Shown here piece after piece: positions 15,508 through 23,958 of a DNA stretch of 64,000 bases; position 1 is the first letter of the stretch; each line of letters begins with the position of its first letter. The DNA is taken from positions 34,228 through 98,227 of the forward strand of contig JAKLJL010000012.1 of NCBI GenBank assembly GCA_023151185.1. Direction: 5' to 3'. The position numbers were made by a program, and so were the translations under genes. The notes beneath the pieces are model-generated. The model had not been told where the DNA came from and ran no database searches. It saw only the letters and a list, made by a program, of their open reading frames with translations. Source of the DNA: Bacteroidota bacterium (lineage in GTDB: Bacteria; Bacteroidota; JABWAT01).

Positions 15508-16382
15508 AGCAAAATCCATATGGAAACCAGGGTTTTTCTGTTTCTGTCCTGGGATTCGGGGCCGGAGAGATCGGTGACGGTACGCTTTCGGAAGATCTTG
15601 CCGGGACCCTGTTAAACCGGGCAGTTGACCTTGGGGTTACTTTGGTTGATACTGCCCGCGGATACGGACTTTCAGAAGAACGGATCGGCCGGCATCTGTC
15701 CTGGCGGCGACATGATTTTATTCTGTCCACAAAGGTAGGATACAGCATTCCCGGGCATGCAGACTGGTCTTTTGGGTGTATTACTGAGGGGATTGAAACA
15801 GCACTCAGGTTAATGAAAACCGATGTGATTGACATTGTTCATCTTCATTCCTGTCCGGTCGAGACCCTGATGCAGAATGAAGTGATTCCGGCACTTGAAA
15901 AAGCCAGAGAGGCCGGTAAACTCCGGGTGGCAGCTTACTCAGGGGATAACACTCCGCTTGACTGGAGTCTGGATTCCGGGCGATTTGGCGGACTGATGTC
16001 GTCGGTCAGTTGTTTTGATCAGGGGGTTATTGACCGGGTAATCCCGGTTGCAGCCGGCCGGGGGATTGGCTACATTGCCAAGCGGCCCATCGGAAATGCG
16101 CCCTGGCGGTATCCTGACCAACCTTTCGGACATTACTGCGAGGAATACTGGAAACGGATGAAGACTATGGGGCTGGATTTTGGAAGTGACTGGCAATCGG
16201 TTTCGCTTCGGTTTACAGCGTTTCACACTGGGGTGTCTTCCTGCATTGCGGGAACAACCAGTCTTCTGCACCTTGAAGAAAATATCAGACTGATTGAAAA
16301 AGGGCCTCTTCCCGAAGAAACCGTTCACCGGATCCGGTCTGCCTGGAACGTCTCCGGGCTGCAGTGGGAAAGTCAGGTTTAA
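15504..16382 (+). CDS. Aldo/keto reductase family protein
   Basis: 292 aa, TIM-barrel oxidoreductase. Visible motifs are SVLGFGAGEIGDG near the N-terminus, VDTARGYGLSEERIG (catalytic Asp and Tyr), FILSTKVGYS (catalytic Lys), and DIVHLHSC at the catalytic His position. It should reduce a carbonyl compound with NADPH; the substrate is not predictable. ATGA overlap with the preceding propeller gene. It ends 4 bp from the convergent PhzF gene. Confidence 0.85.
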   Translation: MKQNPYGNQGFSVSVLGFGAGEIGDGTLSEDLAGTLLNRAVDLGVTLVDTARGYGLSEERIGRHLSWRRHDFILSTKVGYSIPGHADWSFGCITEGIETALRLMKTDVIDIVHLHSCPVETLMQNEVIPALEKAREAGKLRVAAYSGDNTPLDWSLDSGRFGGLMSSVSCFDQGVIDRVIPVAAGRGIGYIAKRPIGNAPWRYPDQPFGHYCEEYWKRMKTMGLDFGSDWQSVSLRFTAFHTGVSSCIAGTTSLLHLEENIRLIEKGPLPEETVHRIRSAWNVSGLQWESQV

Positions 16383-16385
16383 GGA

Positions 16386-17168
16386 TCAGGGATCAATTTC
16401 CCGGACTTTGTCCCCTTCCGCAATTCCCCGCAGCAACACCCGGTTGTTTTTCAGTTCAACCTCAATAACCCCGCCACGTTCTGAAGCCTGGTATCCCGTC
16501 AGCCTGAGTTTCCCTGTTCTTTTGGCCCAGAAAGGAGCCAGAACACAATGGGCCGAACCGGTAACCGGATCTTCGTTCACCCCAACTGCCGGTGCAAAAA
16601 ACCGGGAAACAAAATCAAACTCCGGCTGGTCTGAAGGAGCTGTTACAATGATTCCACGGGCAGGAAATCTGGAAATTGCATCGAAATCGGGCTGAAGGGT
16701 TCTGACCTGGTCTGCCTGTTCAAAAACAACCAGCAGATCAAACTCACTTTTTCCGGTCCATTCCGGACGGATGCCAAAAAGGTCGTTCATTTCCCCGGTC
16801 AGGTCAAGTTCAACAGCCGGTTTGGCCGGGAAGTCCAGTTCAATTTTGTTTTGAATTCGCTGTGCCGTCAGTTTCCCCGAAAGGGTCTGGAAGGAAAGCA
16901 GGTTACGGGTATCCCGTCCGGAGTCCCAAAGGTAAAAGGCACTGGCGAGTGTGGCATGGCCGCATAATTTTACCTCAGCCTCAGGGGTAAACCACCGTAA
17001 CAGGTACCCTTCATCTGAAGGCACCAGAAATGCAGTTTCCGAAAGTCCCATCTGCCGGGCTGCTGATTGCATATCCGGCTCAGATACCGGCAGTTCAGAA
17101 AGGAAGACCCCAGCCGGATTACCCTTAAATTTGCCGCCGGTAAAGGCATTGATGACCGAAACTTTCAC
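16386..17168 (-). CDS. PhzF-family isomerase
   Basis: 260 aa starting with the family signature VINAFTGGKFKGNPAGV. The catalytic glutamate lies in MGLSETAFLVP, followed by FTPEAEVKLCGHATLASAFYL; the C-terminal half has GSAHCVLAPFW. The two-lobed hotdog-like diaminopimelate-epimerase fold is known for the family. No phenazine genes are near, so a general isomerase role is more likely than phenazine synthesis. Its ATG overlaps the upstream methyltransferase stop by 4 bases. Confidence 0.85.
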   Translation of the reverse strand: MKVSVINAFTGGKFKGNPAGVFLSELPVSEPDMQSAARQMGLSETAFLVPSDEGYLLRWFTPEAEVKLCGHATLASAFYLWDSGRDTRNLLSFQTLSGKLTAQRIQNKIELDFPAKPAVELDLTGEMNDLFGIRPEWTGKSEFDLLVVFEQADQVRTLQPDFDAISRFPARGIIVTAPSDQPEFDFVSRFFAPAVGVNEDPVTGSAHCVLAPFWAKRTGKLRLTGYQASERGGVIEVELKNNRVLLRGIAEGDKVREIDP

Positions 17169-17962
17169 AGTTTTGCTCTCTTTTTAGGTGTTACAATCCA
17201 GATTTTCTGGCTTCCGGCAAGCTGCAGATGCTCGCCTTCCCGGTCAGAAACCAAGTCAAAGAACGGGTCAATCAGGCTCCGAACATAGGAGTCGGGATGG
17301 TAGGACGTGAATAAACGGCTTGTGTTGGCTACGTCTCCACGATAAACCGGTTTACCTGATTTAAATATGTCGAGTTCCCTTCCAACCAATTTTTTTTCTG
17401 AGTAAAAGGATCCGATTGTGGTAAAAAGAAAAAGTCCTCCCGGGGCTAATATGCGGTTTACTTCCCCGAAAAAATGAGAAATACTCTGTTCGTTAAGATG
17501 AGTGACTACAGACAGGGAAAAAACAAAGTCCGCTTCAGAATCCCCGATAGGAAAGGGGTGGTCAGGTTTATTCACTAACCAGGTGACAGTTGGAAAGTGC
17601 GCCTGATTAAACCGGATCATCCGGTCATTAACATCACAGCCAATCAGTTTTGCTTCCGGAAAGTGGGGAGAAATCCGGTTGGTGATCCGGCCAAGTCCGC
17701 ATCCTGCATCTACTATTACTTTGGGTGAGATTAACGGTGAAATCAGGCCGGAAAGATTCCTGGCAGCCACTTTCCCGCTTTCATCGAACCGATAAAAGTC
17801 AACCTTACCAAAGCATTCAAAAAGCAGTGGGGCAGGATAGGGAAAAGGAAAAAATCTGAAATTGTGACCGGCGTGCCGGATTAAAGACAGGTAAGGAGCC
17901 ACCTTTTCAAGATAAGGAAGCATCTTTAGTTTTCTTAAAACGAGCAGAATCTGATTTTTCAT
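17165..17962 (-). CDS. Class I SAM-dependent methyltransferase
   Basis: 265 aa. The SAM-binding motif I is VIVDAGCGLGRITNRI, followed by the acidic loop LIGCDVNDRMI and motif IV-like ADFVFSLSVVTHL. The ~80 N-terminal residues (FFPFPYPAPLLFECFGKVDF) are not a recognised domain. The substrate is unknown; a small molecule is more likely than RNA from the UbiE/Coq5-like layout. It overlaps phzF by 4 bases and forms a two-gene minus-strand unit. Confidence 0.8.
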   Translation of the reverse strand: MKNQILLVLRKLKMLPYLEKVAPYLSLIRHAGHNFRFFPFPYPAPLLFECFGKVDFYRFDESGKVAARNLSGLISPLISPKVIVDAGCGLGRITNRISPHFPEAKLIGCDVNDRMIRFNQAHFPTVTWLVNKPDHPFPIGDSEADFVFSLSVVTHLNEQSISHFFGEVNRILAPGGLFLFTTIGSFYSEKKLVGRELDIFKSGKPVYRGDVANTSRLFTSYHPDSYVRSLIDPFFDLVSDREGEHLQLAGSQKIWIVTPKKRAKL

Positions 17963-18059
17963 ATGGTTCCTTAAAACAATTTATAAAGATACAATTACCC
18001 CGAATATCATTCAGAATCCGGGAAGCTTATTTTTGTGCCGGACTTGATACAGGTGTCTC

Positions 18060-18950
18060 TTGCTGAAAATCACGCTGGGCTTCCTTGCCATTTGTACCAT
18101 CTGGGGAACCACCTGGCTGGCGATAACCTGGGGGTACGAAACCTTCCCGCCTTTGCTTGGCTCTTCAGTCCGGTTTTTGCTGGCCTCCCTGATCTACCTT
18201 CCCTGGGTAACTTACCGCCGGGAACGGTTTCCCGAAAACCGACGGGAATGGCAGGTGGTTCTGGTTCTCGGTATTCTGGGCTTCGGACTGGCCTACGGGC
18301 TGGTTTACATTGGCCAGCAATACATTCCAAGTGCCTTATCTTCCATTCTGTTTTCAACCTACCCGTTTTGGGTAGCAATCGGCAGTTATGCCGTCCTGAA
18401 GGAAACCCGGTTCACTGTGGTAAAAGTTGCCGGTATAATTATCGGATTTATCGGAATTCTGCTCATTTTCGGTCATCAGCTCACCGGTTTTGACCCGGGT
18501 TACTTTGCCGGAATGGTATTAATAGTGGTAAGTGCTGCTGTCCAGGCTCTGAACCTGATCCTGATCAGGAAATGGGGAATCAATCTGTCTGCCTCGGTTC
18601 TGAATTTTCTGGGGATGGGGTTTGGCGGACTGTTTCTTCTGGTCTGGAGCTTTTTAACCGAAACCTGGCAGGTTAACCTGACGGCAGCCGGTCTGCTCAG
18701 TACTTTTTACCTGACTGTAGTCGGAAGTGTCATTGTCTTCGGGATTTACTGGTGGCTTCTTTCACAGGTTCAGGCAGTTACCCTGTCGCTTTCAGCTTTT
18801 CTGACACCGGTAGTGGCGGTTGTTGCCGGCTACCTGTTTGCCGGTGAAGTACTCAGCTTTTGGGTTTACCTGGGCGGACTGGTGGCCATTTCGGGGGTTT
18901 TGCTTTATAATTTAGGGGATCTGCTCACCGGTATCCAAAAAAGGAAGTGA
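18060..18950 (+). CDS. DMT-superfamily (EamA) exporter
   Basis: 296 aa with ten hydrophobic segments arranged as two EamA repeats. The first repeat has AICTIWGTTWLAI and the second ends SAFLTPVVAVVAGYLFAGE. These inner-membrane carriers export metabolites or amino acids; the substrate is unknown. The start is TTG at 18060 with AGGTG five bases upstream; no early in-frame ATG exists, so TTG is required to include the first helix. Confidence 0.85.
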   Translation: MLKITLGFLAICTIWGTTWLAITWGYETFPPLLGSSVRFLLASLIYLPWVTYRRERFPENRREWQVVLVLGILGFGLAYGLVYIGQQYIPSALSSILFSTYPFWVAIGSYAVLKETRFTVVKVAGIIIGFIGILLIFGHQLTGFDPGYFAGMVLIVVSAAVQALNLILIRKWGINLSASVLNFLGMGFGGLFLLVWSFLTETWQVNLTAAGLLSTFYLTVVGSVIVFGIYWWLLSQVQAVTLSLSAFLTPVVAVVAGYLFAGEVLSFWVYLGGLVAISGVLLYNLGDLLTGIQKRK

Positions 18951-19171
18951 GGTTTCTCTGTCTGCCAATAAAACCGGATCGGACCCAGAAAATCAGGTGA
19001 CCGGGAGCACTTTTTGGAACCGGTTTCCCTTTCAGTAAATTAAATAATCCAAATAAACCTTCACTTTTTTGTTTCCAATCCAATTTTAATCTAGAGCCTA
19101 AGTCGTTAAAAATCACGGATGTCATTAAATGTCACGTGTTTATTTCCTGAAAAGCCCTTCCACCTGATGTC

Positions 19172-19200
19172 TTGACAAAAAAAATAAATCCGCCTACCTT
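19172..19200 (+). promoter_or_regulatory. Sigma70-type promoter of the alpha-amylase gene
   Basis: TTGACA (19172-19177), a 17-bp spacer and TACCTT (19195-19200). The -35 element is exact consensus. The expected transcription start is about 19207-19210, just before the palindrome at 19219. Confidence 0.65.
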
Positions 19201-19218
19201 CATTCCACGCAATCACAT

Positions 19219-19230
19219 GGAAGCGCTTCC
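19219..19230. promoter_or_regulatory. LacI-family-type operator palindrome
   Basis: GGAAGCGCTTCC, a perfect 12-bp palindrome with central CG, the pattern of LacI/CcpA-family operators (AAGCGCTT core). It lies just downstream of the predicted start of transcription of the amylase gene, where a bound repressor would block initiation or early elongation. No LacI-family gene is in the window. Confidence 0.6.
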
Positions 19231-19319
19231 GGATTCGGATCCCTTCCCTGAAAAAGTCTGACGTTCACTCTCCAACATATCCGTTTTTTCCTGACACTTG
19301 AAGAAAGGTGCGTTTTTTT

Positions 19320-21728
19320 ATGAAGAAGTTGGTACTGGTTTTATCACTCGTTCTGATCAGTTTGCTTTCGTTTGGTCAGAATCCCTGGAACGGAAAAGTA
19401 GTTCTGCAGGGGTTCTGGTGGGATTACTGGAATAATAATTACTCCAATGCTTATGCTGATTACCTCACAGAACTGGCACCGAGGCTCCGGGATATGGGAA
19501 TTGATATGGTCTGGATTCCGCCGACCTCTAAAAATGCCGGAACAAATAAAGTAGGATACTCCCCCTTTGATCATTATGATCTGGGAGATAAGTTCCAGAA
19601 AGGGTCCACCACAACCCGGTTTGGAAATAAAGACCAGTATCTTCGGATGGTGGCAGTTATGAAAGCAAACGGGCTGGGTGTTGTTCAGGACGTTGTTTTG
19701 AACCACGTCAGTGATGCCGGGTCTGCCAACGGCCAGGGCGGTCAGGATCCGGAACCAACCTATTCAATGAGAAATGAAAACGGGTATAAAACCTTCCGGA
19801 ATGCCAGTTATTCCACACCGGTACCCGCAGCCTCCGTTCCAGGCAATGTGAATGCCGAAAATGCCACAGAATACTGGGCAAGAAACGGCCGCTGGTCGAA
19901 AAATTACACCAACTTCCATCCGAATATGTGGACCAATACAACCTCTGGCAATTGGGCACAAGGCGGCTGGGGACCTGATATTTCTTACGAAGACGGACGT
20001 TCCTACGGTCCTTCGAGCAATGCCACGACCAACCCGGCTCAGTATCAGGATTATATGAGAACTGAAGCCCGCAACTGGATTGTCTGGCTGAAAAAACAAA
20101 CCGGTGTCGATGGTTTCCGCTGGGATGCTGTTAAACACTTCCCCCATTACATCCTGCAGGATCTCAGCTACAATGTAAAATACAATGCAGGCTGGGCCAA
20201 TGGCGGATCCAATATGTTCAACGTGGGAGAATATGTTGGTTCAGCCGGTGAACTGGATACCTACATCAATGATGTAAAATACTCCAACGGCGGCTCTGAG
20301 GACATGGTCGGAACTTTTGACTTTGCCCTGCGGGGTGCGATTTACGGAATGATTACCGGAAACGGATATTTTGACATGGGTTCTATTCCCGGCCAGCAGC
20401 AAAGCAACCGGTACAGAACGGTTCCGTTTGTCAACAATCACGATTCCTTCCGGCCGAACGGATTTAATGCCACCACCGGCGAATACACAAGCTGGGATAC
20501 CGGAAATGAACTCGTTGCCCACATCCACCCGGATGATGGACGGATTCAGGCTGCCTATGCTGTTGCAATGGCTGTTGACGGATCACCCCAGATCTTCTTT
20601 GAAGATTTATTCAAAATGAACACCACCACCCGGTTCAGCCACCGCCCGACCAGCACCACCAACCTTCAGGTTCGGGATTATCTGGCCAACCTGATCTGGT
20701 GCCATCAAAAACTCAATTTCAAAGCCGGTTCCTACCTCGTCCGCTGGCAGGCTCAGGATGCCCTGGTAATTGAACGGTCCGGCCGTGCACTCATTGGTGT
20801 CACAGATAACTGGACAACCGGCCAAACCGTTACCGTTCAAACCAACTTTGGCGCCAATGTTCAGCTTCATGATTACTCAGGTGCCAATTCAAATGACATC
20901 TGGACGAACGGATCGGGTCAGGCAACTTTCTGGATTCCGCCCTGTAACGGAACCAACGTCCGCCGCGGTTATACCGTTTGGGCACCAGCCGGCGTTACCG
21001 GCGGATTTGCCCCGCCGACCAATGTGACCACCCAGGAATGGGAAATGGCCAATGACCTTGGCGACAGCCATGCCTCTTCCCTGAAACAGGGTGGTGCTCT
21101 GCCTGCCAGTTCACAGGCACTCAGAACAGTCGGCCGGGTTTTCTCTGAAGGCGGAAAAACCATTACCGTTACCGTTTATCAGCAATTGTCGTCAACACCG
21201 AAAAGCATTGCCATCCAGATCTATAATTCATCCGGATCTTCCATTCTGAAGACCACAACCGGTTCGACGGCAACTCTGACTACAACCTATACACCTGCAT
21301 CTACCGGTTACTATATGATCAAGGTCAGGAACAACAACTCGACCAACCCGACACAGAAGGTTTGGGTTAAAGTCAGCTATACTGCCCCCCGGTCAGTTAC
21401 CGTTGCCAACTACACCAAAACCGACGGAGATGAACTCGAAGCGGCTGATGAGACTGAAATTCCGGAATCCATTGAACTGAATCCGAATTATCCGAATCCG
21501 TTCAATCCGTCAACCAACATCGCCTTCAGTCTTCCTGCCGAAATGCATGTTAAGCTGACGGTTTACAATTTACTTGGCCAGGAAATCAAAGTCCTGGTTA
21601 ATGAAACCCTGCCGAAAGGCGGCCACATCAGGCCGTTTGATGCAAGTGGTCTGGCATCCGGTGTCTATATTTACAAGCTGGATACCGAAGCTGGCAGCAA
21701 GAGTGCCCGGATGGTTCTGACCAGATAA
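19320..21728 (+). CDS. Secreted GH13 alpha-amylase with T9SS sorting domain
   Basis: 802 aa from ATG 19320; GTG at 19308 is in frame but falls in the AAGAAAGG ribosome site. Signal peptide MKKLVLVLSLVLISLLSFGQ. The GH13 regions are all present: DVVLNH (124-129), GFRWDAVKH with nucleophile Asp269, NVGEYV with acid Glu304, and NNHD with Asp375. It hydrolyses alpha-1,4 links in starch or glycogen. An amylase beta-sheet domain (ending FWIPPCNGTN) and a linker beta domain follow. The last ~85 residues are a T9SS sorting domain (LNPNYPNPFNPSTNIAF, LTVYNLLGQ, GVYIYKL), so it is predicted to reach the cell surface or medium. Confidence 0.95.
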   Translation: MKKLVLVLSLVLISLLSFGQNPWNGKVVLQGFWWDYWNNNYSNAYADYLTELAPRLRDMGIDMVWIPPTSKNAGTNKVGYSPFDHYDLGDKFQKGSTTTRFGNKDQYLRMVAVMKANGLGVVQDVVLNHVSDAGSANGQGGQDPEPTYSMRNENGYKTFRNASYSTPVPAASVPGNVNAENATEYWARNGRWSKNYTNFHPNMWTNTTSGNWAQGGWGPDISYEDGRSYGPSSNATTNPAQYQDYMRTEARNWIVWLKKQTGVDGFRWDAVKHFPHYILQDLSYNVKYNAGWANGGSNMFNVGEYVGSAGELDTYINDVKYSNGGSEDMVGTFDFALRGAIYGMITGNGYFDMGSIPGQQQSNRYRTVPFVNNHDSFRPNGFNATTGEYTSWDTGNELVAHIHPDDGRIQAAYAVAMAVDGSPQIFFEDLFKMNTTTRFSHRPTSTTNLQVRDYLANLIWCHQKLNFKAGSYLVRWQAQDALVIERSGRALIGVTDNWTTGQTVTVQTNFGANVQLHDYSGANSNDIWTNGSGQATFWIPPCNGTNVRRGYTVWAPAGVTGGFAPPTNVTTQEWEMANDLGDSHASSLKQGGALPASSQALRTVGRVFSEGGKTITVTVYQQLSSTPKSIAIQIYNSSGSSILKTTTGSTATLTTTYTPASTGYYMIKVRNNNSTNPTQKVWVKVSYTAPRSVTVANYTKTDGDELEAADETEIPESIELNPNYPNPFNPSTNIAFSLPAEMHVKLTVYNLLGQEIKVLVNETLPKGGHIRPFDASGLASGVYIYKLDTEAGSKSARMVLTR

Positions 21729-21754
21729 CCCTCGGTTAATCATGAAAATGAAAA

Positions 21755-21789
21755 GGGCTGGTTCCGCTTTGGGGCCGGCCCTTTTTTTT
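21755..21789 (+). terminator. Rho-independent terminator of the alpha-amylase gene
   Basis: An 11-bp stem with G-U pairs (GGGCTGGTTCC with GGGGCCGGCCC) followed by a run of eight T, 26 bp after the amylase stop. Confidence 0.85.
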
Positions 21790-21839
21790 ATCCCGGAAGT
21801 GATATTTTTCTCCGGATATGAATTTTTTGGTGGTTTTCC

Positions 21840-21847
21840 TATGTTTG
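21840..21847 (+). promoter_or_regulatory. Possible Bacteroidota-type -7 element
   Basis: TATGTTTG matches TAnnTTTG and lies 20 bp before the ATG at 21867. No good -33 TTG element stands at the right distance, so support is partial. Confidence 0.3.
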
Positions 21848-21866
21848 CAGAATAAAAAGGGAATTT

Positions 21867-22316
21867 ATGATCTGGATTTTCCTGTCTGCCGGCAGTCTGG
21901 TTCTGCTGCTCATTTACAGCCTGGTTATCAGGCCGGCTTACCTGATCCGGAAAAGCGGCATTGATCTGACCTTATCCCGTTTTTTTCAGTTGCAGAGCCA
22001 GGGATTCCCCACCGTACGTCTCCTTGAAATTACCGCCCGGTTCCGTGCGGCCGGAATTCAGTTGACCTGGGAGGATATTGATTTGTTTTTCGGAACGGTG
22101 CGGGCCGAAATGCTGGGTTCCGGGACTCCCTATAAAAAACCGCCGGTTGAATTATTCAGCGATGTACTGACTGCAATTGACCTTGTCAAAGGAGAAGGAT
22201 ACGTACTTAGCTTTCAGAATGCCATGATGCAGGTGCTGGCAGGGAAAAATCCCAGGGAAATTGCGGCGTCCTTTGTTCACCTAATGTGGTCCGGAGAGCA
22301 AAAAACCAAACCATGA
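21867..22316 (+). CDS. Membrane-anchored protein of unknown function (weakly FloA-like)
   Basis: 149 aa. One N-terminal membrane segment (IFLSAGSLVLLLIYSLVI) is followed by a ~125-residue soluble part. Its order of motifs (SGIDLTLSRFFQLQ, RFRAAGIQLTWEDID, GYVLSFQNAMMQVLAGKNPREI) parallels the region of flotillin-like FloA between its membrane segment and its SPFH core, but the core is absent. This resemblance is by eye and weak. It overlaps the mobA-like gene by 4 bases (ATGA). Confidence 0.6.
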   Translation: MIWIFLSAGSLVLLLIYSLVIRPAYLIRKSGIDLTLSRFFQLQSQGFPTVRLLEITARFRAAGIQLTWEDIDLFFGTVRAEMLGSGTPYKKPPVELFSDVLTAIDLVKGEGYVLSFQNAMMQVLAGKNPREIAASFVHLMWSGEQKTKP

Positions 22317-22870
22317 AAACGTATATTCTGACCGGCGGAAAATCCAGCCGGTTCGGGTCTGATAAACTTCTTGCGGATGCTGGCGGGAAGCCGGTTCTTC
22401 AGCGGATGCTGGATGTCCTTCTTCCGGTATCCCGGGACCTGGTTCTGTGCGGAAATCCTGCCTTGCAGTCGCGGTTTGATCATAAGGTTCTGCCGGATAC
22501 AACCACCCTGAACGGTCCGCTGAACGGAATCTTTTCCTGCTTGACTGACCGGTATGACGGAAGCCGGTTCCTGATTGCCGGGGATATGCCCGGTATTACT
22601 TCGGCCGGACTTTCCTGGTACCTTGATGCAGCCGGGAGCAAACCGGACGGTCTTGTACTCCCGGTAACACCCGATGGCAAAAAGCACTTTCTTCACCTGC
22701 TGATTTCGCCTGGTCTGGCCGGTCCTGCGGTTTCTGCACTTGAGCCTCCGGTCCCACAGTCTGTTTTTCAATGGCTTTCCCGGCTGCCGGTTCAGGAAAT
22801 TCAGGTTCCTCATGAGGTTGCCGGGCACTTTAAAAATGTCAATTTCCGCTCGGATCTTTCCCATGACTAA
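22313..22870 (+). CDS. mobA: Molybdenum cofactor guanylyltransferase-like protein
   Basis: 185 aa from ATG 22313, whose ATGA overlaps the stop of the preceding gene; a farther in-frame start at 22286 is less likely. It begins YILTGGKSSRFGSDKLLAD, the nucleotidyltransferase GGxSxRxGxDK loop, followed by TLNGPLNGIFSCL and IAGDMPGI (metal-binding Asp of DMP). MobA adds GMP to molybdopterin. No other molybdenum genes are nearby, so a related sugar or cofactor nucleotidyltransferase remains possible. Confidence 0.75.
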   Translation: MKTYILTGGKSSRFGSDKLLADAGGKPVLQRMLDVLLPVSRDLVLCGNPALQSRFDHKVLPDTTTLNGPLNGIFSCLTDRYDGSRFLIAGDMPGITSAGLSWYLDAAGSKPDGLVLPVTPDGKKHFLHLLISPGLAGPAVSALEPPVPQSVFQWLSRLPVQEIQVPHEVAGHFKNVNFRSDLSHD

Positions 22871-23366
22871 GGGAATTCTGATTCTGCTGGTTCTGGGTGC
22901 AGCTTCCTGCCATAATCCGTTTGCTCCACGCCTTGCAGATGATGCTGAGATTGAGAAACTGAACTCGGCGGGGGCGGTAACCATTGACGGATTTTTTGAG
23001 ACCTTTAAATCGGCATATCAGTTCAGGGATACGACTCTGTACGGATCACTGCTCGACCCATCCTTTACCTTTGTCTATTATGATTATGACCGGGGAACTG
23101 ATCAGTTCTGGGGCCGTGAGCAGGATATGCGGACTACCTACGGACTTTTCATGAATGCAAGCCAGCTTGAACTGGATTGGAATTTTTACCGGGAATACCA
23201 GATTGATTCTCTTTCTGCCACGGTTTCGAGAGCCTTTTCCCTGCGGGTGGTTTTTTCTTCGGTGGATATTCTGCAGGGGGAAGGAAATGCCCGTTTCGAA
23301 CTCATCCGGGAACATGCCACTGAACCCTGGCGGTTAAAACGCTGGACGGATGAGTCTGATTTCTGA
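22863..23366 (+). CDS. Lipoprotein of unknown function
   Basis: 167 aa from ATG 22863, overlapping the mobA-like gene by 8 bases. The signal MTKGILILLVLGAASCHNPF has a lipobox (GAASC). The mature part (TIDGFFETFKSAYQFRDTTLYGSLLDPSFTFVYYD and a C-terminal EPWRLKRWTDES) looks like a compact alpha+beta domain of the SnoaL/NTF2 type, an impression only. Likely a membrane-attached periplasmic or surface protein. Confidence 0.7.
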   Translation: MTKGILILLVLGAASCHNPFAPRLADDAEIEKLNSAGAVTIDGFFETFKSAYQFRDTTLYGSLLDPSFTFVYYDYDRGTDQFWGREQDMRTTYGLFMNASQLELDWNFYREYQIDSLSATVSRAFSLRVVFSSVDILQGEGNARFELIREHATEPWRLKRWTDESDF

Positions 23367-23405
23367 CACGGGAGGGGATTCTGACGGATTCCGTTCCGTG
23401 ACAGC

Positions 23406-23436
23406 TTGCTTTCATGGTTCCGATCGCCTATTTTTG
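23406..23436 (+). promoter_or_regulatory. Promoter of the tRNA-Ile/tRNA-Ser unit
   Basis: TTGCTT (23406-23411), a 17-bp spacer and TATTTTTG (23429-23436), which fits the Bacteroidota TAnnTTTG -7 consensus exactly. It lies 20 bp before the tRNA-Ile gene. Confidence 0.6.
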
Positions 23437-23456
23437 CATTCCTTGTTTGTGACGAC

Positions 23457-23530
23457 GGGCCCTTAGCTCAGTCGGTTAGAGCAGTGGACTCATAATCCAT
23501 TGGTCGTAGGTTCGAGCCCTACAGGGCCCA
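23457..23530 (+). tRNA. tRNA with CAT anticodon, probably tRNA-Ile2 (lysidine)
   Basis: 74 bases, cloverleaf complete, no encoded CCA. The acceptor stem is GGGCCCT/AGGGCCC with discriminator A; the anticodon loop is CTCATAA. Pairs C4-G69 and C5-G68, features recognised by TilS, are present, which favours the AUA-reading tRNA-Ile2 over elongator tRNA-Met. The identity is inferred from these pairs only. Confidence 0.9.
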
Positions 23531-23576
23531 CAAAATACTGATCTTATTGGACTTACGGCTAAGTTGGTCCGATCCC

Positions 23577-23662
23577 GGAGGAGTCGCATAGTTGGTCTAG
23601 TGCGCACGCCTGGAAAGTGTGTATACCGAAAGGTATCGAGAGTTCGAATCTCTCCTCCTCCG
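23577..23662 (+). tRNA. tRNA-Ser(GGA)
   Basis: 86 bases, class II tRNA with a long variable arm (GTATACCGAAAGGTATC). Acceptor GGAGGAG pairs with CTCCTCC, discriminator G as usual for Ser; anticodon loop CTGGAAA gives GGA, reading UCC/UCU. No encoded CCA. A copy of its 3' part recurs at 23959-24058. Confidence 0.95.
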
Positions 23663-23805
23663 CAAAAAGCCAGTCCCCCGACTGGCTTTTTAGTTTATCC
23701 CGGGGAAAAATGATGGTTTATGCGTATGTTTTAAAAAGTCAGGAAACCGGCCGGTATTATTATGGCAGTTCTGAGTCGCCTGAAGTGCGTTTGGAAACTG
23801 AACAT
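23647..23805 (+). repeat. Direct repeat, copy 1 (tRNA-Ser 3' end, terminator, start of GIY-YIG gene)
   Basis: 159 bp repeated at 24043-24201, exactly 396 bp downstream, with three mismatches that I can count (two in the segment around codon 10 and one at codon 16 of the GIY-YIG frame). The high identity points to a recent duplication. Confidence 0.95.
23664..23691 (+). terminator. Terminator after tRNA-Ser
   Basis: A 12-bp perfect stem AAAAAGCCAGTC/GACTGGCTTTTT with a CCCC loop, ending in five T. It starts one base after the tRNA discriminator region and is duplicated exactly at 24060-24087. Confidence 0.85.
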
Positions 23806-23958
23806 AATAAGGGAAAAGTTAAGGCAACAAAGGCAGGCCTCCCCTGGACTTTAATTTACAGGGAAGAGTTCCTTACCCGGAGTGAAGCTTACCGGCGTGA
23901 ACAGTATTTTAAAAGCTGGGCAGGGCGAAGTTGGCTGAAATCAAAAGGTATCACCTAG
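23710..23958 (+). CDS. Small GIY-YIG nuclease-family protein next to tRNA-Ser
   Basis: 82 aa from ATG 23710; the frame is open back into the tRNA, but those codons are not real coding sequence. It is a minimal GIY-YIG domain: YAYVLKSQETGRYYYGSS supplies the two conserved tyrosine strands and YRREQYFKSWAG the catalytic Glu, with SEAYRRE typical of the UPF0213/small GIY-YIG group. Such genes are often seen beside tRNA genes in this phylum and may be mobile. Transcription would have to pass the tRNA terminator or start between. A broken copy follows downstream. Confidence 0.8.
   Translation: MMVYAYVLKSQETGRYYYGSSESPEVRLETEHNKGKVKATKAGLPWTLIYREEFLTRSEAYRREQYFKSWAGRSWLKSKGIT

Larger units (their letters stand above)
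18951..19319. other. Intergenic region upstream of the alpha-amylase gene
   Basis: About 370 bp without a gene. The first half shows nothing I recognise. The second half holds a near-consensus promoter (19172-19200) and a 12-bp palindrome (19219-19230), listed separately, and an untranslated leader of roughly 100 bases. Confidence 0.6.

Noticed and set aside
18035..18493. Second plus-strand frame over the DMT exporter
   Set aside because: Out-of-frame shadow; the exporter frame carries the membrane helices and EamA pattern.
23617..23709. Extension of the GIY-YIG frame back into tRNA-Ser
   Set aside because: The added codons are tRNA and terminator sequence; the domain begins at the ATG at 23710.
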